DNA from: Cloeon dipterum
Lineage: Eukaryota > Arthropoda > Insecta > Ephemeroptera > Baetidae
Length of the DNA stretch: 64,000 nt
Direction: 5' to 3'
Assembly: GCF_949628265.1 (NCBI RefSeq)
Contig: NC_088788.1
Coordinates: forward strand, 23,918,335-23,982,334
This document shows, in pieces, positions 14,901-28,000 of the stretch; the first letter of the stretch is position 1; each line of letters starts with the position of its first letter. A model generated the notes under the pieces. That model did no database searches. It was not told the origin of the DNA and saw only the letters and a list, made by a program, of their open reading frames with translations. The position numbers and the translations under genes are program-made.

Positions 14901-15755
14901 GGAGGCAAATGGGAAGCTTCTTGTCAATTTGCACTGAATTACTGAATTTGAAAAGAGTTTAATGAGGAAACTTTCTATTCCTACTAAGAGCTTTTTTAAA
15001 ACTACTGCCAGTGTTTTCTGAACACCATCACCAAGTTTTTGCAAAACGCTTTCCTAAAAGATTTAAAGCATTCACCTTTGAATGACAGCTTATAACTCAT
15101 CCCGTCATATTTTTCTGAGAACTCCATTCGCTCCACTCAAAGAGAATTTTGCACACGTGAGTGGTGAATTTAAAAAATACTCAATCGATTCATCTTTTCA
15201 TGCAAAGTCTACGAGGACGAAAGATTGCTCCTTTTGCATCTTTCCACGCTCCAGAAACAACAAAGACCATTGCTAGACACCGTAATAAAATCGATCCTAT
15301 ATGGACCATCCGCATCGGCAGTAAACGGGCATTTTTATCGCATTGAGCCGGTCGGGAAAAAAATAGGAAAAAAAGCGTATCAAAATAGCTCGGCAGCACA
15401 GAATGCATTTCCGAATTTTCCGGCTAGGTGCTCAAAGGGGGCAAAATGATTGATGAATCGGCAATACCTTTTCTGCGTGCGCCACGCTCATATATTCATC
15501 ATGAGCGGAGGCGCACCCAAATGGATTATTATTTATCGCCGCACCGCTCTACGCCCAAAAGCCAAAACACTCCAAATCCCATTCGACAGGCCCATGCTCT
15601 GCATCATTGGTGATTGTTTGGCCGCGGCTCATGTTACACTAATGGTGTGGTGAGCAGAAGGGACACCATGGCTTTTAATTTGCATCGGTGGAGCTGTCAA
15701 ATTATTTGTAACACAGTATTTTTACAACACAGTATTTTTACAAATATTGTTAGTT
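11969..15755. other. Gene-free stretch between LTR elements
   Basis: No coding region could be supported. Just left of the LTR element a 16-bp unit (ACACAGTATTTTTACA) is tandemly duplicated at about 15711-15742. GC-richer patches near 13.4-13.6 kb and 14.6-14.8 kb give open frames without splice or codon support. Confidence 0.5.
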
Positions 15756-16277
15756 TATAGGAAGGAATAACGATGCGCAGTGGTTTCCTATATTATGAAT
15801 TTTATTAAAGCTGTAGTTGTGGGCTGCGTGTGTGGACTGCGACTTGTGGTTGATGGGACGACATCGGAAATGTGTAGACTGGGCTGCGTGGATGAATATG
15901 ATGTGGTAGTGAGGCTCGGAGAGTGGGACGGAATACAGACTCGGGACGCGTCCGAGTGGGTTTGTCAGGGACTTCGGTGAAGCGTGGCGCAGCATCCGAA
16001 GTGTGGTACCGCTTAAGCCCAGGCGTGCGATCGACAACATCGGGGACGGAAGCTCATCGTCCTGCTGCGATGGTGATCTTTACGTCTTACAGGGTCCTCG
16101 TCCAGTTTGTCCTCACAATCAGGGATGGTCCGGTCGTCTAGGCTGCTGCAGGAATTCTCTTTTTTTGAATTGCGTCGCGTCGGTTTATATATGCTCGTCA
16201 AACAATGTGATTAGTCTGTTGTGTGAATTTGTGTGTTGCAGAATGGTCATTGTTTGACGGAATGTAGGTACCCTACA
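15756..16277 (-). repeat. LTR (3' LTR on the minus strand)
   Basis: Left 522-bp long terminal repeat of the element. Near its right edge it holds a 12-bp inverted repeat (CGTCAAACAATG / CATTGTTTGACG) and a terminal palindrome (TGTAGG...CCTACA), possible hairpins in the RNA. Preceded by target duplication AGTT. Confidence 0.8.
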
Positions 16278-16524
16278 TACGCCCCTTACTGAGACTGGAA
16301 GTCGTATGCAGGTGGAAAATTTTGAATCTCACTTGCCAGGTCTTGATCGAAGAATTCTGCGTGTTCTTGTCTGGATGAATTTAAATACCTGATTGTTGAG
16401 GGCCGCGATGCATTTTGAACTAATTGTTGATTCTTGTTAATTGTTGAGCGGCCTCTTCCAGTTTGAAAAATTCTTGAGTGTTGGTTGGCTTCATCCAGCG
16501 TCTATCGGCGGTGGTCACCAAATA

Positions 16525-17046
16525 TATAGGAAGGAATAACGATGCGCAGTGGTTTCCTATATTATGAATTTTATTAAAGCTGTAGTTGTGGGCTGCGTGT
16601 GTGGACTGCGACTTGTGGTTGATGGGACGACATCGGAAATGTGTAGACTGGGCTGCGTGGATGAATATGATGTGGTAGTGAGGCTCGGAGAGTGGGACGG
16701 AATACAGACTCGGGACGCGTCCGAGTGGGTTTGTCAGGGACTTCGGTGAAGCGTGGCGCAGCATCCGAAGTGTGGTACCGCTTAAGCCCAGGCGTGCGAT
16801 CGACAACATCGGGGACGGAAGCTCATCGTCCTGCTGCGATGGTGATCTTTACGTCTTACAGGGTCCTCGTCCAGTTTGTCCTCACAATCAGGGATGGTCC
16901 GGTCGTCTAGGCTGCTGCAGGAATTCTCTTTTTTTGAATTGCGTCGCGTCGGTTTATATATGCTCGTCAAACAATGTGATTAGTCTGTTGTGTGAATTTG
17001 TGTGTTGCAGAATGGTCATTGTTTGACGGAATGTAGGTACCCTACA
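16525..17046 (-). repeat. LTR (5' LTR on the minus strand)
   Basis: Right 522-bp long terminal repeat, apparently identical to 15756-16277 at an offset of 769 bp. Followed by target duplication AGTT. The retrotransposon would be transcribed leftward from here. Confidence 0.8.
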
Positions 17047-20000
17047 AGTTTTTTGCATTTCTGGAAGCATTGTTGCTATATCATTAAGCCAATTTAAAAT
17101 CTCAATTAGCTTTCCAAATCAGTGAGTTTCCGGAACTAAATAATCCTCTCCCGTATATTTATTCCAAAGCTCCATAAATACTCAAATAAATCAGCAAAAT
17201 ATATTATGAAAGCTTTATTAGACGCTAAAAGCGTACAAACAGATCAATACAATATGAGCCCTTTTTCAGTAAGGACATAAAATAAAATTGTTTTTACAGT
17301 TAAATGTTATTCCCTTTCAAGCAATTTTGCTGAAGTGAGAAACTTAGCCTTCTCGGGAAAGCAAGAAAAGTTGCTTCCTATTTTTTATAGGAAAAAAGTA
17401 TTTCTGCAACAAGGCGCTTTTTGAGTCTTGTGTGCGCAGTGAGAACTTTTTCTCTAATTAGCTAGCAACCGCAGCTGGAGGTAAACAAGAGAGAAATTAA
17501 GAGCATTTTCTCCTGAAAGAATATAATCGCAAACTTCTTCGTCACGTTTCTTCTGCGTTAACTTTGCTGCTGCTGACTTTTGCTCGGCCGCTTCACTAGA
17601 ACTCTGTTCTGGCATTCTAATTAAAGGAATTCAACGTTTAGAAGAGCCACGCAAATTTAATTAGTTGAAAAAGAAAGGTGTCGGAGCTCACAGAAAGGAG
17701 AGTAGAAGACAGATTTCCCTGTCGGCGAAATTGAGCGCAACATAAGCGGAAACACAAGCTAGCGTGCAAATATGCAGTCACATATATGTAATCCAATGCA
17801 TCTACGTGGGGAAACAGCAAACCCGCAATCAGACTTTAAAGATAAAGAAGGTTGGATATCAAGACTTGCTCTCGACCTAGAAAGCAATCTTGACAGAATT
17901 CGCGCTTGTTTTGCATATCAAAGACTGATGCATTGTCAGTTTGGGTTAATTTGTGGCATTCATTGCTTCAAGAGTGAGCGGAGTGAAGTCACCAAATGTA
18001 GGAGCGGTAGTCGTATGAAGTAAAACACTCAACTACTGATTTTCAACTTGCTTTAACTTGGTTTATTAGACTGAGTGAACAGAGACCGGCCAAAACGACT
18101 GGCCATAAAGTGCGTCGCGAAGTAGAGTTTTATTTGAATCATATTTATTGCTGTGCATTACTAATAAGGGTGAAATTGGGTTTGCCTTTATTGTCAGAGT
18201 TTATTGTAAATTGTAATATCGATGAATTGAGGAAACAATTAGTCAGCTAATTAATGTTGTTAATTTAAGTACATTTTGAGATAGGAGATATGGGGGAAAC
18301 TTCTGGAGGTTTTCAGCACCATCTTAAGTGGGGGTGAGAAGTCACAAGAGCACAGGGCGCACTAGCACAAAGTGGGGGAGAGAGTCAGAGAGAGTCAGAG
18401 CCACCACAGAAGCAAGAGTGATGCAGTGCCTATTAAATGCCTTCTATTAGTTTTCAGTAAATCCACTTTGGAATGAAGATAACTTACATCTTCTTCTCAA
18501 GTGGTAATCCAATATGTTATCTACACAAATTTGAATTTAGATTCCACAAGCAAAAAAACGATTCAGCATTTAAATTCTTTCTAAAATATCATAGAGAAAG
18601 TCGCCATTGTGCAAAACTCGGATTTTGAATTAAATTTAGACCAACTGCTTATATTTAAAATTATTTTTTGTGCTTCCTGTACTAAAAGTTTATCTCTCAA
18701 CAACGAATCAAAAAATTTCAATCCCGCAAACAATGTAAAAAGAGCACTCCGTCGTGGTAGCGGAAAATTGTGCATCGCTCAACGAACACACGTTTTAATT
18801 TTTTTAATTTACTTTGTTAACCAGAAAATATTCGACAACAGTTGATGTGATGCTGCTAAAAAAAGCACGCTTTAACTTATTATTTACTGACTGTGCTTTC
18901 CACATCAACCGCAATTTGCAAATCAGCGCCTAATTCGAACAAGCGGCTAATGAACGGCAACAAGGCAGATGGAATCTGGCAGCGGGCGTCGACGCGGAGC
19001 AACGTGCTGCGTCGTGGCGAAGACAAACAATCAGACGAGGCTTGTGATTAAGAAAGGAAAGCGCGACTATAGGAAGAAGTCGAGAGACGCATTCACGGGG
19101 AGCACCACGCGATCAATACCACCCTTCCTTCATTGTAGGAGCTGCCAGCTAGACCGGCAGCATCCCCCGAAACGGCCGCCGCGGCCGGTCCGAACCACCC
19201 CCGCACTTGCTCCTCTTGCACACATTGTTATTACTTCTCATTGTTATTGCTCTAAAATTATTGCACGCGGAAGAATCTAGCGCGTGCATTGTTCGCCGTC
19301 CCTGGGCGGTGCTCTTACAATTGCCGCCCGCCGCGACTCGACGGAATTCGGCCAGCTAGGGTACAGTGGAGAACAAGCGCACCACTTTTGCCTTCGTCCG
19401 GCTATTAAAAATGCAGAATTTTGTCTGGCTTGCGGGCTGGGCTCTGTGCAAATAGTAAAAATAGTCTTAGCTCATGAGTTGTTTGCATGGGGTGCGTGCG
19501 TTGTCGAATGCTGTGCATTGTTTAAACTTCACTTTTTCTAGTCAACCATCACGCGAAGCAATTGTACCATTTGAACTAAACAACATTTTCGATGTAATGC
19601 GTTGACGGCGTTTAACCTAGGTTAATTTTATGAAAAGAGGAACTCTGCGCGGATTGTAAATGTTCAAACGGTACAGGAGATATTACAAAGTTATGCCGAA
19701 TATTATACGCAAATAAAGTGCTATTCCAATTGATTATGAATGGGTGGCATAAGTGGGAAATTAAAAGAGAAAAATTATCTCAAGCGAAATCTTCCTGAAC
19801 ATGCAACCACTGTTCAAGCAAAACAAAACCAGTGACGCAAAATTCCCTGTGCAGGAATATTTTAGTCTTTGGTAGTTGAAAACGATTGACTAATCACGTT
19901 GCTAAGCACGATAAAAATAAGAGTTAAATCCTTTCATCTCCCGTCAAGTGCCCTTTCAGCAAAAATATGATCTTACGAAAATTTCGCATGCCCCAATTTC

Positions 20001-20798
20001 ATCTTTTTTCAATCTATTTCAGTTAATTAATACTCTTATAGACATATGACTAAAAGATGATTTAACCTGGACGCGACTGTTTCAATATTCTAAAAGGTGA
20101 TTTGATTTGACAGTTCTACCCTTTCATAACATAGCAACCATCGTTCGTTCCTTCCTTCCTAACAACATCTCCAATCCATGCTTTTGTAACCTACAGTCAG
20201 CTAATCTGAGGAAACGTAATTAAAAGAAAAATAAAGGTGACTGATGGGAATTAGGGTGCAGCTGTGCAGTGTGAAAACGTTGGGCCAAATAGATGATAAT
20301 GCGTCTAAATTCCTTTTGAGTTTTTTAATATCGAAATCTATAGGAGCGAGATTTACACCAAATAGTTTTCCACCAGGGAGTGCGAGAACCGCTACAGCAG
20401 TAAAAATCTAATTTTACTGCTGGAGAAACGCATTGCACGCAATTTATGTTAGAAAAATGGAGCAAGCCGTATAACAACGAGTCAATAAGAAACATTTGCC
20501 ACGTGAAGACCAACCATCACAGTTTGCCAACTGACTGTGAGAAGCGACAGCTAAACTCTGCGCTCATTGTTAGTACAACATTACTTGAGGAACAGCCGCC
20601 TGCGATGAGAGAAAAAAAGGAAATTGTATCCGTTTTATTATGCTCCAGACGCCATAGTTCAACGATTCTTGTCGGTGACCGCAAACTTAATGGCGGCTGC
20701 GAAAGATACTCATAAAAATGATGTGGTAATGTGGTGCTTATTGCGCGCGTTGGCATCATGTAATCGGTATGTCTGTGCATCATTTGTTTACAGGCTAG
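17047..20798. other. Gene-free stretch
   Basis: No supported gene or RNA. There is a short tandem of an AGAGAGTC-type unit near 18.38 kb and a CG-rich patch at about 18.97-19.35 kb that is open for 103 codons on the plus strand. It shows no splice context and no family resemblance. Confidence 0.45.
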
Positions 20799-20885
20799 CA
20801 GTGGCGGATTTTCGTGTTGGAGGGCTCGTGTAAATTTTTTGAGCGGATAAATTTCCGCAGGTTCCAAACTGAAAATCCGCCACTG
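20799..20885. mobile_element. 87-bp hAT-type MITE
   Basis: Perfect 15-bp terminal inverted repeats: CAGTGGCGGATTTTC at the left end and its exact reverse complement at the right end, separated by 57 bp. CAGTG-type ends are typical of the hAT superfamily. The flanking octamers CAGGCTAG (20791-20798) and CACGCCAG (20886-20893) match at 6 of 8 positions, consistent with a slightly decayed 8-bp hAT target duplication. It has no coding capacity and needs a transposase supplied elsewhere. Confidence 0.78.
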
Positions 20886-20893
20886 CACGCCAG

Positions 20894-23800
20894 CAGAGTA
20901 ATGTATTCTGTTTACACGTGTCTGCGCACCGATGCTTTCCTTGAATGGTAATGAGCCAACAGACGATACACCCTTTTTCTGCCAAGGCTTTGCTTCGTAT
21001 CTTGGAAATGGAATCCTACGACTACATAGCCGCTGAGCTTCTTAACATTGACTATTTCTTCTCTCTGGCACCGTTAAAAGCGTGGAATTAATTTATTGGT
21101 GGCCATAAAAATTGCGCGGATCATTTCCCAGCATTAAATAAACAATAAACTTGCTATTTTTCATGATCAGTTTTACAGCCTAGAAGCTAGTTATGAGTTT
21201 AAAAATAGAATGTGTTAGGTTTCACGCACGCGGCTAGTGTCTCATTTCCGGCCTAAAACTGTAGATACTGCGTATATTTATTCGCTGCAACAACTTTTAG
21301 AGTAATCATAGCATTTCATATATTGAATTTCCTGGTCAGAAAAAAAGTTTAGAAAAAAATACAAACATAGCACAGTAAAAGTTGGGATATAAAAAAGTGT
21401 TTCCATCGCTACAAAATCAGTCCCTTGAATTCGATTTGGAACTGTCAGTTTCTTTCCTTGGAGGATTTCAATTCTAAACTGCTAGCAAACTTAACTGTGG
21501 CAGAAAGTGCATAAAGTTTGATCAGAAAGTCGGACACCACGATGCGAGAGCACAAATTGATTTCACCCAAAGGAGCAACAGCGGCTGCGGAGGAGCAGCA
21601 AGACTGACTCTTTCTCCAGGCGTCTTCGTGACGGTGACGGGGGGCTTTTAAACTCTTTGCACTTAATATCCTTCGCCGTCGTGGGGGATTTTTAATGTCA
21701 TTACTCGCTACTTCACCGGGGGTTGATGGAAATCAACTTTGCACAAGGATGACGCGCGCGCGACGGTAATTTTGGCCAAAAGCGTCACTAGTGCGCGCAA
21801 AAGACACCTAGCTCCTCTTTAAAGACGCCTTTATCGCTTTTGGCAGCGGCTGCGATGGCCGCGACAATTGGGTGAAATGAAAGTCGTCTGCCAATTTGCC
21901 CCGCGAGCTATGAATTGAAAGCGATCGTAAAATGCATTATCTGCTAGACAGCAATTGACGCGAGAGCGAAAAACTCCTCATAGGTGAGCTTTCAATCCTG
22001 TTCCCGTTAAACATAACTCTATGCGACACTAAAAAAGGTAGCGATGTTGAACAAGGAAAATTTTGTGGGGTGTAGTGAATATCTGTTGAAGCTGACGTCA
22101 GCGCCTAGCGCGAGTCACCACAGGGGTGTTAAAATTTTTTCAATATCAACAAATGTCAATGATATATATTAATTTTACATTTTTTTGACCAACTATCTGA
22201 AAATCAGAGTGCAATTTTTAATGTTGGGAAACAAGAGCGCCTATAGTACATCATAATGCCATCAGGCTGCTGTTAATAAGGATACGCAATTTCTGTTATC
22301 CTGATAATTTTTCCTAGCCAATATTTTTTAAATAAATAACATAGGCAACAATGAAATTCCGACAAGCAGCACAACGCAAACTGTAGACGCATTCAAATTT
22401 TTGCTACCACCCTGAGCAGTGTTGCATGACATCATAATATTCTGACCTATCCTTTCGTCCCTAAAGCGATAGCTGAGAGTCTAGCTTTAGTAATTTAAAT
22501 GAAATAAAACAAAAGACCATAACTGTAACTAAGCTAAAGCAATTTTCGCATGAAAATTGAGGCCAGGTAATTTTGGAGACTGATGAATCCTTAACAAGCC
22601 TGGACTAAACTTGAGAGAAACAAATTTACGCGTTAATTTGGCAACCAAATTATAGTAGGTTTAGTTTCACCCGACTCGAGTCGGCGCATTCCGAAGTTAA
22701 GCTGCTGCTTAAACGAGCATCCCAGACCAAAACAACCCATTTGATTAATTCGCTGCGCCATTAACCTGACAGGAAACACCAGAGTCGCTCCCAAAAGCAG
22801 ATTAACGGTTCCTGCGAGTGACGTTTCGTGGCAATAAGCTGTTTGGCGAAATTTCCGCGAGTACACGGAGTTGGCATTCCGCAAAATGACAAACAATCAA
22901 TGCTGGCCCGGCGGACCGCGGTGGCGGGCACACACGCCAATAAATGTGACCTGGTTGATGAGCATTGTCAAAGGATGATTAAAGGCTAGCTGGCACGCAA
23001 TTGCGCGTGAGAATTCGTAAACAGCCGAGGCCACTGGTGTGCACGCGTTGGATTTTCTGCTGGTTTCTGGCCTGCTCGCTCATTCACTGTCGGTGATGAG
23101 CTATGTTTAACCCTTTATGTGGCCAGTGTATGGCACCCTGGATGAATGGAGCGCCAAGTGTACACACACGTGCAGGCGCGCAAAAGCAGAGCCAACTGAA
23201 AATGTTGTCGGCAGCATCGGTTTTATGGCTCAATAAATACGCACGCACAGGCGCATGCAGATTTACCATTAAATTTCGTGGTTTAAGATGCGAAACAATT
23301 TAATTTTGTTCCAACTGCACGTGACGGGTGGTGTGTTTGTGCGGCCAACAAAGGCAAGCAGAAAAGTTTTCCTTGTGTACTCTTTATACCCTCTCGTTGC
23401 ATTCTTGCTATCTGGCTGACAGTCGACGTCGAGGCTGGAATCCACGGCATGTGCGTTTGATTGCATGATTTTTCGATTTGGGATCAGCGAGAGAATCGTG
23501 CACGCAGAGCTAGATAATATATATTGATTCTGACATGAGGATGGGGGAGGAGATTTCATTTTTATAGTTCTCTAGGGAATATTGGAAAAGGCTTTTTCAA
23601 ATAGGTAGGTGTACTTTTGTTAGATGTGAGAGCTCTAGAAAAATTTCTTCAAATTTGCTTAGAAATTTTGAAAGTACCTTTAATGTTTGCTACGATAATA
23701 TAGGATGGGGTTGTGTTGTGGCTTTCGGAACAAACTGACATTGATTGCCTACTAAATTAGAACCCCCCCCCCTTAAAATTTTAAGTAATTTTCCAATTTA

Positions 23801-24982
23801 AAGCGATCTCAACCTTATCGCATAATTTTATAATGAATGATAAAAGATTAACACAATGATGCGCTCTACTAATTAGCTCTAATCATTTGTTTTTGTTTTT
23901 TATGCATAGCCGGACCTATAATGAAAAAACCTTTCAGCAGGTACTAAATATGCCAAAAACAAATAAAGTTATGTACTAAACTCACCAACAACAGCAAATG
24001 ATATCGAATGGGCATGCAGCAATACACAAAGAGCTCAAGGCACGTCGCTCATGCGAAAAGTGTATAAAACACACAATCCACCCAGAGGGCTCCGCTCGAC
24101 AGCTAAAGTACGCTGGATTAATATATTGTATTGTTTCTCGCCACCGCACGATGTACCTGTTTAGTGTTTTCCACTCGGTATTTCTTTTTGCCGGGGAAAA
24201 GAAGAGCGCCTGCTGGGTATGCCGAGTCCCGCAGGGCGAGGGAAATCCTCACGGGGTTGGGAAACAGCAACTTTTGCCCTTTATTGGTGGCAGCGGCCTC
24301 CCACGCATCGGGTGTGTGTTCTACGGCAATAGGCACTCTGTGATCGTATCAAATATGCAGAATATCAAATGTGTGTGCATCCATAAAGCTGACAGAGTGA
24401 ATTTGAAAATAGGCGCGTTAACGGCCGCGTGTGGATTAAAACAGGCGCGAGCGTGGCCCCGCTCATGACTTATTGATTTGCTCGCACTCGCACTCAACTC
24501 CTTCGCTGCTCCAGCGATTTTATTTTTAGCCGTGTCTTATAATTGTAATGTGCAACCACATAGTCGCTGAAGTCCACTTTTCTTGAATAGCAAGTATGAC
24601 GTCCGACGTCCGTTAATATGTTCCCACAATGTACTGACTATATAGCAAGAATAAAAAAGAGTATATATATAGCAAAATAAAAATCTTCTCTCAAGGACTG
24701 TTTTGGTTTAAAAATGCATGTCAGTCTTCAATGTGGATTCCCATTGGTGCGGGAATATTGGTCACCCCGTTAAAAAATAGATGAACGGTGGACAAGTATA
24801 GCAGCAAGCATAATGACGTCATTTTTATATCGAGGTTATAAAGTAGATCATCAATTGAATCATCTATTGATTTGATTGTTGGTATCACATATTGTACCGA
24901 ATTTTAAAAATGACACTTCTCAACATGAGTTTTATTAAGAAGAGGTGGCTGGGGGAAAAGTGAACTCTATAGCATGTTCTCG
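20894..24982. other. Gene-free stretch
   Basis: No gene could be supported. It includes a run of about ten C at 23763 and a repeat-poor AT-rich background. The largest frame (about 24.0-24.5 kb, plus) has no start context, splice partner or recognisable domain. Confidence 0.45.
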
Positions 24983-25021
24983 TACAACCGCCATCTGTTT
25001 CGGCCCCTAAGGCCTCATCAG
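24983..25021 (-). ncRNA. Hammerhead-ribozyme-like core (possibly degenerate)
   Basis: Read on the minus strand the segment has the conserved CTGATGA box, a perfect 4-bp stem II (GGCC paired with GGCC around loop TTAGG) and then GAAAC, the catalytic core arrangement of hammerhead ribozymes. After GAAAC, an ACA...TGT pairing can form a 3-bp stem III ending in a TGTA (NUH-type) candidate cleavage site. I could not find a convincing stem I between the flanks, so the unit may be inactive or a partial match. Such motifs are known in Penelope-like retroelements and retrozymes; no reverse transcriptase frame is visible nearby. Confidence 0.4.
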
Positions 25022-28000
25022 TAGTGAAACAAAATCAACGCTCTATCATTTTTTTTACTGCTGGGAATTCAAATCACTGCGGCAGTTACAAATCATTGAT
25101 TGCACTCAAAAGTATAGTAAGCAGAAATAAAGTTCATTTAGCCGCCCATCCTGGTAAAATACACTTGATTTATGTAGATATAATCCTCACATGTATAATA
25201 CACGATTACCTCTTTTTTACAGTCTCTCATGTACATTACTAAGTAAATAAGGGTAGCAGTTAACGCATACAAATCTTTACCTGCCTCACCATCGATGATT
25301 ACCCTCATAAACTTTTGATTACCCATTGCTTTTATGACAGATTCGAATATTTCAGTTGTAATTTTAGTGATTTTAGTTTATAGTATACACATTGACATGT
25401 TATTCTAAATGGCACCTTGTAAATATTTCACCATATATAAGAATAAAAAATTTTGAATTTGTGTGATATTTTTCTGGCGCCAGTTAGTATGTTCGATTTA
25501 CTTGATTTTCCCATATTTCTCCTGCTTCGAAAGTTTTTATTTTACTGTCCACCTCCTTCGAGCTAGAGAGCACCATTTTTGTGATTAACCAAACCAATAC
25601 TTTTGGTTTATTTTCCTGATAAAGCTGAGCACTGGCAATGAAGAGGCTACTTAACTCGTTAGCAGTGTGTATACTTAAACTGGACAACTCATTGGTGGTC
25701 AGAAGGGTTTCCCATTGAGTCGGTGTCAGCGTTCACAATCAGAACGAAATACATTTCAATTAATTGGGTCAGTATAGCCTTTAAGGGCAGAAGCGCGCCA
25801 ATCAGACTGGTCGTGGACGCCGTGGTGGTCTCCCCAGAGATTCGGAGACGTCGGCTTCCAGCACAGCAGCCACTGCGCCATGGCTGCAAAGCTTGATCCT
25901 AATAAACCCGTCGGTTAGCTGGAATTGCCGGCCTGCGGGCCGCACTGTGAGAACCAAGCGCAAGAATCAAGCAAAAAGGCCGCCGCTAGATCAATATAGA
26001 ACACATATATACACACCTATGTACGCACGCAGTTTGTTTGTTGATTCACGCGCGCGAGCTGGAGGATGCGATCCCGCGGTAATGAATATGCAGGACGAGT
26101 GCGCGGTGCCGCAAATTTATACTGCGCTTGCTGCCGGGCGTGCTAATTACTTCGCAGAGCCGCAATAAATTGCAATTGTGCGTGCTGGGCTACACATTTA
26201 ATTTCGTTTGACACTGCGACAAAGGTACGAAACAATCACCCAGCCGGACTGAAGCGAGATTTTGGAGCTGGATTGTTACCGTTGTTTGGCCCGAAGCGCC
26301 AACTTAGCAATATATATATGTTTCATGAGTGGATATAATGAGTGGTGGAGGTTTGATCAATGAAACGCCTGTTCTCCACCCGTCATCACGCAACTGGATT
26401 TCGGAATTAAATTATTCATTTGACGGTCGATATGACGCACAAGTGAATTAGTTTACATAAAATGGAGTAACGCTAAATGTCAGTTGAGTTTCCGTTTTTT
26501 TATGAAGCTGTGAGTTTAAACAAAACTGTCCCCAAATCAAACACATTTATTATGGCTTTTTACCCAGTGATAATTCCCGTAGGAGTCTTATTCTCCATTC
26601 AAACGAGGTCGTTTATTCAAATTGCTTTTCTGCACAACAACTCTGAGTGCTGAAAGCTCCTATCGACCCTCACGAAAGCATCAACACCACACATTAGTTT
26701 TATCACGACACGTGTGCGAAAAACAAAGACACTGGCGTCAAGGGAACCCGCACAAAATGGCCTTCTATATGTCTCGAGTCTCGGCTCGTTTCACAAAAGA
26801 GGCCGAATGGCGCGCGAGTTACACATTACGCACAAAGTAATTAAATTTTCTGCGAATAGAACCAGCAAAAAGGGCGCGGACGTCAATCATACGTCTAGCT
26901 TCAACCCTTTTAATTGATATTAATTAAAGAGAGAGCAGCCCTCATTAAATACGCAAACGAGGCCCAGCGTATCGCGGTCAGACAAAATAAAAGCAGAGTT
27001 CCTCTTTGCAATGGTACTTCAAAGAAGAGTCATTAGCAACCTTGTTCTGAGGACAATGCGAGAGACGTGTGCGACATCATTTGGATCCTTGTGTGCAAGA
27101 GAGCGTAATAAGATAATATCCAATATAAAATGAATATTCAGATTTTACATTTGATGTAGTTGTAATTAGGATTAGTAATTAATTACTAAGAGCACTTTAA
27201 GACTTCTGTCCATGCTGGGTTCGTTTAGTAAAAGCAAGCTATTTTTAATCAAGGATATCATCCTTAATAATTTAGCTATTTTGTTTAAATTTCTGATAAA
27301 CTTAAATTTAAAATTATCTCCATTCAAATGCATTTCGTTACCAAAGGTATGAAGAAGTAATACCCTTCTCCTCCACACTGACACTTAAGTAAGTATATTT
27401 ATTTTAACTGGTCACCTCCGCAGATGATGTGAGATGTTGATTCAATGGAGAATGGAGATCATCATACTTGTTGTAAACATGGGGGCTAGAGCTTCTTAAA
27501 ATTAGTTGCCTGGATCTACGCGCTTTTCTTGATCGTGGTTTTTGCAAAGCAAAATTTATTAATAAATTTCGTGTGAGTATATAATATATAAATATATGTC
27601 TCTTTAATGCAATCTGTCTTAAATTGCTTACTTCATTGGAGAGTTTATATGTATAATTTGAAAAAAAATCCTTGTTTGCTGGACTATCCAAAAGTGAAAT
27701 ATTGTTTTTATTTTGACCTTCCGTTTTTTTAGTGTATTCAATCTTTCCATAAAGATTTAAGAGTAATTTTCAAAAACCAGTCACCGCTAATCTATCGTTA
27801 TCAAATCAAAGCGTCTATCTCCAAGCAGTGGCCGGGTCTGCAATCGTTGAGCAAAATCCTCGTAGTCCGACAGTTGACAGGCAAAAGCCTCTCTCAGCCT
27901 TTTCACAAATCCAATCTAGCAGACATCAGATACGAGGCAAATTGAGCTGTCGCAAACAAACACCGACACGAAAAGCGCAAATAATAATTTTATCTGGCGA

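Larger units (their letters stand above)
15756..17046 (-). mobile_element. Short LTR retrotransposon (TRIM-like or internally deleted)
   Basis: Two 522-bp direct repeats, 15756-16277 and 16525-17046, appear identical base for base and enclose only 247 bp. The 4-bp direct repeat AGTT immediately precedes the left copy and immediately follows the right copy, while the inner edges do not match. The whole 1291-bp block is therefore one insertion with its target duplication. On the minus strand each repeat starts TGTAGGG and ends CCTATA. The interior then begins with TTTGGTGACC, where a tRNA primer-binding site (TGG...) would lie, and ends with a purine-rich AAGGGGCG where a polypurine tract would lie. 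No gag-pol frame remains. Identical LTRs imply very recent insertion or gene conversion. Confidence 0.82.

Noticed and set aside
15756..17046. Repeated small open frames (62-129 codons) shared by the three 522-bp copies
   Set aside because: They recur because the LTR sequence is repeated; frames on both strands are equally conserved, and there is no initiation or splice context.
18969..19280. 103-codon plus-strand frame in a CG-rich patch
   Set aside because: No homology that I recognise and no splice sites in register; overlapping frames occur on both strands.
22690..22730. 5S-rRNA-like words (CCGAAGTTAAGC)
   Set aside because: Only about 12 bases match; the flanking 5S stems and internal promoter are absent.
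23998..24468. 156-codon plus-strand frame
   Set aside because: No domain, no splice partner, and competing frames on both strands.
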